Below are positions 31,807 to 38,196 of a stretch of 38,196 bases of DNA, one piece after another. Positions within the stretch are counted from its first letter, which is position 1. Each line of letters begins with the position of its first letter. Both the position numbers and the translations under genes were made by a program. The stretch is from GCA-002722245 sp964230605. GTDB lineage: Bacteria; Bacteroidota; Bacteroidia; Flavobacteriales_C; GCA-002722245. The stretch lies in assembly GCA_964230605.1 (NCBI GenBank), contig CAXRIN010000019.1:1-38196 (forward strand), read 5' to 3'. The notes beneath the pieces were generated by a model. That model did no database searches. It saw nothing but the letters and a program-made list of their open reading frames with translations, and was not told the origin of the DNA.

Positions 31807-34077
31807 ATGCAAAGGATTTTCCAAAACGGTAGTTTAATTGTACTCGTATTATCACTTATTTTTCTATTCTGTTTTTATGGAGATGCCTTTCTCCATCCAA
31901 ATGATTATTTGTTTGCTCCGGATGGAGATGGCATAAAAAATTATTTCACTTTCATTCATCACATAAAAAATGATGTTGACGCGCATCATTTTAATGGTAT
32001 GAATTATCCTTTTGGGGATATGCATATTTTAACGGATGGTCACACTTTGATTTCATGGTTTTTAAGGGTTATTCCAGGATCGGAAAATTGGGCAATAGGA
32101 TTTTTAAATCTTTTAATGCTTTCATCTTTTCCCATCACTGCGATTGTTTCTTTCAAACTATTAAAAAAGTATAAATTAAGGACAAGCGTAGCTATATTTT
32201 TTGCTTTAGGAATGATGTTATTGGCTCCTCAATACAACAGGATGCTTGGACATCTAAGTATGTCCTATAGTTTCTTTATTCCACTTACCTGGCTGTGGCT
32301 TAAAAGGTATAATGACTCAGGGAACTATAAGTATACGATTTATCTTATTTTATTCCAGTTGGCATTGTATTTCACCCATCCTTACATGGGCGTAATGTCC
32401 TTGTTTTTTATTTTTTGCTTTCAGTTCTTTTTGTGGATTTTCAATAATAAGCACAGAAATAAGTCATTTGTTGGGAATAGTTTGTTACAAATATTGAGTC
32501 CATTAATTCTATTCCAGTTGTATGTAATTGTATTAGATACCGTAAAAGATAGAGCGTCTTATAAGTTTAATTTTGGAGGGTATAATTTGGATTTTGCAGG
32601 AGCTTTTTTTGCTCATGGTCAACCTTTCAGAGAAATGTATAAAAGTCTTTTTGAATATGAGAAAAACGACTGGGAAGGATGGGGATATATTGGTTTAGCT
32701 AACTTGATAATTTTGCTTTTAATTTTCTTTAGATTTCTTTTTAGCAGCAAAAAAATCAACAAGATTAAAAAAGGAACCATCATTTTTGTTGGAATTTTGG
32801 CCTTAATTCATGGGGCTGGATTGTTTTTTAAACATGGATTTGCTTTTGTTTTAGATGTGGTTCCACAAATCCGTCAAATTAGGGTTTTATCGAGATTTGT
32901 ATGGATTTTTTACTTCACGGCATTTGTTTTCACAGCCATCTATTTCAATAAGGTGTACATCAAATATTTGTGGAGCCGAAAAAGTAAAGTAGCCGTTGCT
33001 TTGTTAGTTTTAATAGGTTCTTCATTCCTTTTGGAATCATTTGAGTATCATACCACAACAAGCAAAAAAATTACTAAGAGTTCGAATACATTTCTAATTG
33101 AAAACTTAGACGATCAAACTAAAAAGGAAATTAATAACCTTAAACAAGGGAATTACCAGGCAATTTTAGCGCTACCATTTTTTCAAGTCGGTGGTGATAG
33201 AGTTGGTTGGAATATTTCTGATCATAAAGCTTTTTATGATGCTTTAGTTTTAGTTTATCATTCTAATGTTCCGTTATTAAATACTTGCTTATCCAGGTCA
33301 AGCGGGAAACAACTGGAAACCATATCACCAATTTTAACGGAGAATTATACTCGTCAACCCATCTTGGATTCTTTGTTAAACAATGGCAAAAAAGTAGCCC
33401 TTTTAAAAGGAGAAAAGGCTCTCAATAGAGTAGAAGAAAGAGCTTTTACTTTTACTTCAAAAACCAATTTTTCTGATAGAATATATGATTTCGATTATAA
33501 ACAAGCTTTGTATAATTATAAAGATTCAGTGATGTCTTTCTTTAAGCACAATAAATCGAAATTCAAACAACAAGCTAACTTATTTTTTGAAAAAAGAGAC
33601 GCTCAAGTCATTTTCGAAAATTATGATCCTTATGGGAATTGTAAAGAACTTTACTTTCGAGGAGACAACGCAAAGACAGGGAAGTATAATCAGTTCACAA
33701 CATTAATTGATTTGAAGGACAGACTTAAAAAGAAGGAGTACACTGTAAGTTTTTGGTACTACTATAACATGGATACTACCTCCAATATTATGTTTTTTGT
33801 TGATGAAACTCAAGAAGGAAAACCTGGGAAATGGACTAATGTTTCCGATACAAGAAGTAGTTATAAGGTAGTTGATAATTGGGCTTATTTGGAGTTTGAT
33901 ATTAAACTGGATTATCCGGAAGGAAATCACAAATTAATGCTAAAAGGTTCGAGTAGCTACTTTGATCCGCCAATTTTTGTTGATCAGTTATTGATAAGAG
34001 AAAAAGGAGTTGATGTTTACTGTGATTATAACGAGGAACTTTATAAAAACAATTTCCCAGTTGGTAAGCTCGATTAA
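31807..34077 (+). CDS. Large multi-pass membrane protein, GT-C/YfhO-like glycosyltransferase candidate
   Basis: 756 residues. An N-terminal membrane segment precedes an extracytoplasmic loop with PDGDGIKNYFTFIHHIKND and MNYPFGD, then about ten further hydrophobic segments to residue 415, and a soluble C-terminal domain (about 420-756) rich in aromatic residues. The Asp-rich first loop and the topology resemble GT-C polytopic transferases that use polyprenyl-phosphate sugars, but I see no exact family motif. Neighbouring family-2 transferases of the polyprenyl-sugar type fit that role. Its stop codon shares TTAA with the convergent glycosyltransferase (34074-34077). Function remains inference. 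Confidence 0.65.
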   Translation: MQRIFQNGSLIVLVLSLIFLFCFYGDAFLHPNDYLFAPDGDGIKNYFTFIHHIKNDVDAHHFNGMNYPFGDMHILTDGHTLISWFLRVIPGSENWAIGFLNLLMLSSFPITAIVSFKLLKKYKLRTSVAIFFALGMMLLAPQYNRMLGHLSMSYSFFIPLTWLWLKRYNDSGNYKYTIYLILFQLALYFTHPYMGVMSLFFIFCFQFFLWIFNNKHRNKSFVGNSLLQILSPLILFQLYVIVLDTVKDRASYKFNFGGYNLDFAGAFFAHGQPFREMYKSLFEYEKNDWEGWGYIGLANLIILLLIFFRFLFSSKKINKIKKGTIIFVGILALIHGAGLFFKHGFAFVLDVVPQIRQIRVLSRFVWIFYFTAFVFTAIYFNKVYIKYLWSRKSKVAVALLVLIGSSFLLESFEYHTTTSKKITKSSNTFLIENLDDQTKKEINNLKQGNYQAILALPFFQVGGDRVGWNISDHKAFYDALVLVYHSNVPLLNTCLSRSSGKQLETISPILTENYTRQPILDSLLNNGKKVALLKGEKALNRVEERAFTFTSKTNFSDRIYDFDYKQALYNYKDSVMSFFKHNKSKFKQQANLFFEKRDAQVIFENYDPYGNCKELYFRGDNAKTGKYNQFTTLIDLKDRLKKKEYTVSFWYYYNMDTTSNIMFFVDETQEGKPGKWTNVSDTRSSYKVVDNWAYLEFDIKLDYPEGNHKLMLKGSSSYFDPPIFVDQLLIREKGVDVYCDYNEELYKNNFPVGKLD

Positions 34078-34775
34078 AGTTCGTAATCACCACGTTTAAA
34101 CTTTAAACGTAGCTTTAATAGATCCATAAACATTTGAGTTCCGCTATTTAATAAGCTTATTTGAGAAGGAGAATTTATATCCGAAAGTTTAATTGGCATT
34201 TCCTTAACTGCGTAGTTTAGTTTTTTAGCCAACAAAAGAATTTCCACGTCAAAACACCAACCAGTAATTTGAGACATACCGAATAGTTTTTTGGCTACGT
34301 CTCGTTTGAAAAATTTAAACCCACATTGCGTGTCTTTAATATTCAAACCAGTAATGATGTATTTCAAGAAAGAAAACACTTTTCCCACAACTCTACGATA
34401 GAGTGGGTAGTTTTCTGTCTGGTTTAGATACTTCGAACCAATTACAATGTCTGTGTCAATTTCTTTAAACTCCAGTAAATATTGAATCGGAATAGCATGA
34501 TCGGCATCCATAAACAATATGTAATTGTTTTTTGCCGCCATAACGCCTGCTTTAACCGCAGCCCCTTTTCCTTGGTTTTTGTCGAATGAAATTAGATTAA
34601 CTCCAGGGTAATTTTCAACAATTTCACCAGTTTTATCGGTAGATCCATCATTTACAACAATGATTTCAAAAGGAAAGGTTTGTTGATTGAGAAATTGAGT
34701 GATTTGATCTAGTGTTCGCTTAATAGAATCTCCCTCATTGTATGCAGGAATTATAATGGAAACATCAAAGATCAT
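34074..34775 (-). CDS. Family 2 glycosyltransferase, dolichyl/polyprenyl-phosphate sugar synthase-like
   Basis: 233 residues. The GT-A fold opens DVSIIIPAYNEGDSIKRTL, followed by FEIIVVNDGSTDKTGEI, KGAAVKAGVMAAKNNYILFMDADHAIP (DxD motif DAD, quoted in parts) and IKDTQCGFKFFKRDVAKKLF, the segment typical of DPM1/GtrB-like enzymes. It has no C-terminal membrane anchor, so it works at the inner face and probably loads a sugar on a polyprenyl carrier for an adjacent GT-C-like protein (inference). A near-consensus box TAACTTTA precedes the ATG by four bases. Its 3' coding region contains a 9-1-9 palindrome made of TTTAAAC words (34092-34110). Transcribed opposite to its neighbours. Confidence 0.88.
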   Translation of the reverse strand: MIFDVSIIIPAYNEGDSIKRTLDQITQFLNQQTFPFEIIVVNDGSTDKTGEIVENYPGVNLISFDKNQGKGAAVKAGVMAAKNNYILFMDADHAIPIQYLLEFKEIDTDIVIGSKYLNQTENYPLYRRVVGKVFSFLKYIITGLNIKDTQCGFKFFKRDVAKKLFGMSQITGWCFDVEILLLAKKLNYAVKEMPIKLSDINSPSQISLLNSGTQMFMDLLKLRLKFKRGDYEL

Positions 34776-34779
34776 CGTG

Positions 34780-34787
34780 TAAAGTTA
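34780..34787 (-). promoter_or_regulatory. Near-consensus -7 box TAACTTTA before the minus-strand glycosyltransferase
   Basis: Seven of eight positions match TAnnTTTG (last base differs), ending four bases before the ATG at 34775. Weak on its own. Confidence 0.3.
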
Positions 34788-34835
34788 CGAATTGGAATTC
34801 AATTGGTTGAGCAATCCAAACTAGTTTATTTTGAT

Positions 34836-34843
34836 TATTTTTG
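34836..34843 (+). promoter_or_regulatory. -7 box TATTTTTG of the plus-strand glycosyltransferase
   Basis: Exact TAnnTTTG ending 19 nt before the ATG at 34863; it excludes the upstream in-frame TTG at 34803 as start. Confidence 0.45.
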
Positions 34844-34862
34844 GGCGCTTTCAGAATGTATT

Positions 34863-35591
34863 ATGAGTGAAATCAAGAAATTATCGATAGTTATCCCAGC
34901 TTATAATGAAGCTGAAACAATTCATTTTATTCTGGATAAGGTGAAAGATGTGAGCCTTTTGAATAATATTCAGAAGGAATTTATCATTGTTAATGATTGC
35001 AGTTCTGATGATACGGAAGGAGCCGTAAAACGCTATATGGAGCAAAATCCTGAATTGGATATTCAATATTATATCCAGCCTAAAAACATGGGTAAGGGAG
35101 CCGCTTTACATCGTGGAATTAAAGAAGCGACTGGTGATGCTATCATTATTCAGGACGCTGATTTAGAATATGATCCTAGAGAATATAATGATTTATTAAG
35201 ACCTATGATTGAAGGTTTTGCCGATGTTGTTTACGGTTCAAGATTTCAAGGCTCAAACCCCCATAGAATTCTATTTTTCTGGCATACAATAGGAAATAAA
35301 TTTTTGACTTTCCTATCTAACATGTTTACCAATTTGAATTTAACAGATATGGAGACATGTTACAAGCTTTTTCGAGCGGAACATATCAAGTCTTTGAACT
35401 TAAGAGAAAACAGATTTGGTTTTGAACCTGAAGTAACCGCTAAGATTAGTCGAATTCCAAAAATTGCTATCTACGAAGTAGGAATATCTTATTACGGAAG
35501 AACTTATGAGGAAGGTAAGAAGATTGGTGCAAGAGATGGGTTCAGAGCGATTTATTGTATTCTAAAATATGGGTTATTTAAAGCGAAGTAA
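34863..35591 (+). CDS. Family 2 glycosyltransferase, polyprenyl-phosphate sugar synthase-like
   Basis: 242 residues from ATG at 34863. KLSIVIPAYNEAETIHFIL, KEFIIVNDCSSDDTEGAV, MGKGAALHRGIKEATGDAII and QDADLEYDP (DxD) form the GT-A catalytic core; METCYKLFRAEHIKSL and FGFEPEVTAKISR are typical of GtrB/DPM1-like enzymes. Together with the divergent paralogue at 34775 it forms a pair of similar transferases. The downstream lipoprotein gene overlaps its 3' end by 23 bp, pointing to coupled expression. Sugar donor and acceptor cannot be told. Confidence 0.88.
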   Translation: MSEIKKLSIVIPAYNEAETIHFILDKVKDVSLLNNIQKEFIIVNDCSSDDTEGAVKRYMEQNPELDIQYYIQPKNMGKGAALHRGIKEATGDAIIIQDADLEYDPREYNDLLRPMIEGFADVVYGSRFQGSNPHRILFFWHTIGNKFLTFLSNMFTNLNLTDMETCYKLFRAEHIKSLNLRENRFGFEPEVTAKISRIPKIAIYEVGISYYGRTYEEGKKIGARDGFRAIYCILKYGLFKAK

Positions 35592-37905
35592 GCACTTCTT
35601 TTTTCATTTAATTATAGTATCGATTTTCCTGAATGCCTGTTTTGTTCAGCAAAGACAATCTGTTTTTAAATCGGAGGAAAAATTACTGACTTTCTTTAAT
35701 GATTTCGATAATGATTCAATTGCATCTCCATGGCATTTAAATCAAAATATGTTGTCTGGTGACACCAATAAATTTGAGCATTTTGAACCCAATGATTTGT
35801 ATGGTTCAAACTTTAAATTTGAGATTCCTGATTCCTTTCAATCAAACAGTATAGTTGTAAAAATTAATTTCAAATACAGACTAAATAGTTCGCTTCAAGG
35901 AATTTATGTTTTTACTGTAAAGAGTGATGACAAACAAATTTTATGGGAAGGGAAGGATTTAGTAGGAGACTCAGGTAAATGGCAATTTTTTGAAGATTCA
36001 CTTGTAATTCCAGTAGTACGTGAACCTAACAGTAAATTAGGTTTATATGCCTACAATCCTAAAAAATCCTCTTTTGATATCGATTCTGTAACGATTCGAA
36101 TTGGTAATAAAATATTTCCAAGTTATTTAAAAGATGTCCATGCTAATTTGAATAGTCTTTCAACGACTCCATTAAATACACCAATGTTCGAATCTGTTGG
36201 TTTGATGGCAATCGTAGATAGTCAGTATGTTGAGTCTGAAGTAAAGCAAATCAATGATTCAACCATTCAGTTTTCCAATGATTATTTTGAAATGAAATGG
36301 AATTGTTTGGGAGGAAAGTATCAAGGTCGCTCAAACACTTACTTTTTCGGCTCAGAAACCGAGTTTAAAAAGCCGACAAAAATTAACCGTTTAGCGCTTA
36401 TTTATAAATACAAAGGACAAGTTACTGAGGTGTACCGAAATAACAGAATTGCAAGTCCTTTTTTCGGAAATGAAGTTTGGTTAGGAAAACAAGGTTTTAA
36501 GTTAAATAGTGATTCCTTAGCTTGGTTTAGCTATGGAAATCAAAATGTGAGCTCTCTTCAATTGTCAAAAGATAAAAAGATATTGGTTGCTAACATTGAT
36601 TGGAGTCACGATCACCCGCTTTTGCATTTTCCTGAGCAAGATTCGGCAACTGGAGATTTTAAAGATATTTCGGCAAATGAATACGCCTTAAATGGATTGA
36701 ACACTAAAATTTTTCATAACATCGTCTTTTATTCTGGTAAAAAGGAAAGATCAATACCACGCATCTTACCAACTAAAAACGGTTGTCAGGCTGCTTATTT
36801 ATGGACAGAACATGCAGATTTCGCCGATTTCCGATTGCATAAAATCACCTATTATGGTAATGAAAATGCCTCAGGTCCATCTCAAGCAACGGCTGGTTTT
36901 GCAGCTAGGAATATTCCAGTTACCAAAAGTGTTTTCTATACCGTAAATGATACTTTACAAAATGAAGATTACCATGATTGTCAGCTTCCTTCGGAATTAG
37001 CATCAATTAAAAAAACGCATGGTTTTGAAGCGTTTTTAGATTCTTTACATGCCATAGGAAATGAAATTTGTTTACATACGCCCGATTTCTTCACTACCGA
37101 TTCAGCTTTGATGGATGAAGCGCTTGAATACATTACTAAACGATATGGTTCGCACACATGGATTGATCATGGATATAATAACGGTCATTCTGATAACAGA
37201 GAAGATTTTATGTGCGATGGATTGAATTCCTATGCGAAATATTTATGGGTAAAACACGATATCAGATACTTCTGGAATGGCTACTTTGAAGACAAATTAC
37301 CGCAGCAAAAATTCAGATTTAGTCAAAGTCGTACTATTCCATATCATGGATTCGAAGATCAATTGCCTTATCCATTGTCTTGGGAAAATTTAAAAACAGA
37401 ACAAGGGATGTATTCTTGGAGAACAAGTACTGTTTTTTTCCCTAACTCAGGTTCATCATGGAACTATTATTTCTCGGATGAAAAATTAGCCGATTTCGTA
37501 AATAATTATGGTGTTGAATTTAATCACGTGTATCCAGCGCATACGGGTCATCCTGGTTTTTGGACTTTTGATGCAGACAGCAATTTAATTATCCAACCAG
37601 AGTTTGATTTAGTACTTCAAAAAATGGCCATTTTAAGGGATCAAGGTTTATTGGAAATTCCAACAGTTTCCAACTTTATGGAATATCAACATGATATCGA
37701 AAGAGTAAAAATTGACATTAATGAAACTGGTTTTCAAATCACAAATGATAATAGGGATGACATAGTTGGATTAACACTTACAATTAAAGCCAAAAACCTT
37801 TCAAACGATTTCAAAACCCAATTCAAAGGGACTCGCCTACACGGAGATGATATAATTTTTTGGTTTGATATAAAAGCCGGCGAAGATCTACGATTTCATT
37901 GGTAA
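35569..37905 (+). CDS. Large lipoprotein with a divergent polysaccharide-deacetylase-like domain
   Basis: 778 residues. A type II signal peptide with lipobox IFLNAC (Cys24) anchors it in the envelope. Residues about 30-190 look like a carbohydrate-binding beta-sandwich (FKFEIPDSFQSNSIVVKINF, in parts); residues about 400-690 hold possible metal-binding histidines in an order suggestive of NodB-type deacetylases: TEHADFADF (E414, H415, D417), ICLHTPDFF (H503) and WIDHGYNNG (D533, H534), then HPGFWTFDAD late on. The similarity to the NodB fold is my inference; no exact TFDDG is present. It overlaps the glycosyltransferase gene by 23 bp, so it likely acts on the glycan those enzymes make. Confidence 0.6.
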   Translation: MGYLKRSKHFFFHLIIVSIFLNACFVQQRQSVFKSEEKLLTFFNDFDNDSIASPWHLNQNMLSGDTNKFEHFEPNDLYGSNFKFEIPDSFQSNSIVVKINFKYRLNSSLQGIYVFTVKSDDKQILWEGKDLVGDSGKWQFFEDSLVIPVVREPNSKLGLYAYNPKKSSFDIDSVTIRIGNKIFPSYLKDVHANLNSLSTTPLNTPMFESVGLMAIVDSQYVESEVKQINDSTIQFSNDYFEMKWNCLGGKYQGRSNTYFFGSETEFKKPTKINRLALIYKYKGQVTEVYRNNRIASPFFGNEVWLGKQGFKLNSDSLAWFSYGNQNVSSLQLSKDKKILVANIDWSHDHPLLHFPEQDSATGDFKDISANEYALNGLNTKIFHNIVFYSGKKERSIPRILPTKNGCQAAYLWTEHADFADFRLHKITYYGNENASGPSQATAGFAARNIPVTKSVFYTVNDTLQNEDYHDCQLPSELASIKKTHGFEAFLDSLHAIGNEICLHTPDFFTTDSALMDEALEYITKRYGSHTWIDHGYNNGHSDNREDFMCDGLNSYAKYLWVKHDIRYFWNGYFEDKLPQQKFRFSQSRTIPYHGFEDQLPYPLSWENLKTEQGMYSWRTSTVFFPNSGSSWNYYFSDEKLADFVNNYGVEFNHVYPAHTGHPGFWTFDADSNLIIQPEFDLVLQKMAILRDQGLLEIPTVSNFMEYQHDIERVKIDINETGFQITNDNRDDIVGLTLTIKAKNLSNDFKTQFKGTRLHGDDIIFWFDIKAGEDLRFHW

Positions 37906-37935
37906 AGTCATTCCTTAATTATTATTAAACCCTTC

Positions 37936-38029
37936 CAGTTGTGGCCGACGATAATCGGCCATAAGTAATCACGTAAGAACCATACTTATTATATGACTTG
38001 CTATGGCCGATTCTCATCGGCCACTACTG
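37936..38029. repeat. Nested palindromic element with two TGGCCGA-N6-TCGGCCA hairpins
   Basis: Two hairpins (37942-37961 and 38004-38023), each with 7-bp perfect stems and 6-nt loops, lie in inverted orientation. The outer arms extend the symmetry (CAGTTGTGGCCGA against CAGTAGTGGCCGA on the other strand), and ATAAGTA/TACTTAT pair inside. The whole 94 nt is a near-symmetrical BIME- or MITE-like structure in the spacer after the lipoprotein gene. Confidence 0.6.
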
Positions 38030-38057
38030 AATAGATTTAAATTCAATAAAAGATAGT

Positions 38058-38196
38058 AACCTGAGCTCGATTCTAAAAAATAGTTAATTGGCATGTCTTA
38101 ATTTCTTGAAATTTAATCTTCGGTTTTTTAGGGAAGAAAGAATATGCAATTAAAGCTGCAATAGTATTTACAATAAATCCCTTAAAAGATCTATGT
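38058..38196 (-). mobile_element. End of an IS982-like insertion sequence, cut by the window edge
   Basis: The transposase 3' end is followed after 14 bp by ACCTGAGCTCGATTCT (plus strand), which I take as the terminal inverted repeat. The other end is outside the window, so target duplication and exact terminus are not known. Confidence 0.5.
38073..38195 (-). CDS. C-terminal fragment of an IS982-like transposase
   Basis: The minus strand reads HRSFKGFIVNTIAALIAYSF and then FPKKPKIKFQEIKTCQLTIF before a TAG at 38075-38073. HRS-x-x-x-F-x-x-N, AAxxAY and PKKP followed by QLxxF is what I remember of IS982-family C-termini. The last visible codon is at the window edge, so 40 residues are seen. 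Intact or truncated upstream cannot be told. Confidence 0.55.
   Translation of the reverse strand, partial: HRSFKGFIVNTIAALIAYSFFPKKPKIKFQEIKTCQLTIF

Noticed and set aside
34803..34862. Upstream in-frame TTG for the plus-strand glycosyltransferase
   Set aside because: It lies upstream of the -7 box at 34836-34843, and the ATG at 34863 gives the normal GT2 N-terminus.
38058..38090. Resemblance between the IS end (CCTGAGCTCGA and AAAAAATAGTT) and the tRNA remnant region (CCTGGGCTCGA, AAAAATAGTT at 28320-28360)
   Set aside because: Order and orientation of the two words differ between sites and both are explained independently; probably chance in AT-rich sequence.

Overview
The window is chromosomal DNA of a Bacteroidota bacterium, most likely a marine or freshwater member of Flavobacteriales (Cryomorphaceae/Crocinitomicaceae-like; inference). 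The evidence is low GC, TAnnTTTG-type -7 promoter boxes without Shine-Dalgarno sequences, a protein with a gliding-motility-associated C-terminal domain, a MurF-alanine racemase fusion, a dihaem-type SdhC and TonB receptor/lipoprotein pairs.

Layout. 1-138: end of an insertion sequence (ISAon1-like) that cuts a sensor histidine kinase. 139-2786 (minus): decaying signalling locus, a membrane/GAF protein followed by PAS and PAS-kinase pieces separated by frameshifts. 2839-6250 (minus): rRNA pseudouridine synthase, QueG, then an MBOAT acyltransferase paired with an acyl carrier protein. 6251-6493: spacer with a candidate small RNA and terminator. 6494-9273: small unknown gene, convergent with a large secreted type IX protein. 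9380-11914 (plus): M17 aminopeptidase and PdxA. 11981-16663 (plus): classical yceD-rpmF-plsX-fabH-accB-accC lipid-synthesis operon. 16577-21112 (minus): broken DUF2306 membrane protein, a lipoprotein-type catalase-peroxidase, aminopeptidase P. 21351-24905 (plus): sdhCAB. 24997-28277 (plus): murF-alr fusion and tatD. 28340-28360: 3' remnant of a tRNA. 28378-31762: probable zinc-acquisition module (lipoprotein, TonB receptor) divergent from a Fur/Zur-type regulator, sharing palindromic operators. 31807-37905: envelope-glycan group (membrane GT-C-like protein, two family-2 glycosyltransferases, a deacetylase-like lipoprotein). 37936-38029: nested palindromic repeat. 38058-38196: end of an IS982-like element.

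The conserved blocks are housekeeping: fatty-acid initiation, respiration, peptidoglycan precursors. The accessory parts are the two IS-bounded edges, the divergent metal module and the glycan genes. The best candidates for undescribed structure are (i) heptanucleotide-periodic arrays in three same-strand spacers, with a related word inside a glycosyltransferase gene, (ii) a palindromic operator whose two arms each carry the -33 TTG of one of two divergent promoters, with a second operator of identical 8-5-8 geometry, (iii) several -7 boxes ending only 4-8 nt before the start codon, suggesting leaderless or nearly leaderless mRNAs, (iv) the nested palindromic element at the right edge, and (v) two convergent gene pairs whose stop codons share one TTAA. 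No gene-free stretch exceeds 300 bases; the longest (6251-6493 and 21113-21350) are covered by the entries. I saw no rRNA, complete tRNA or CRISPR array.
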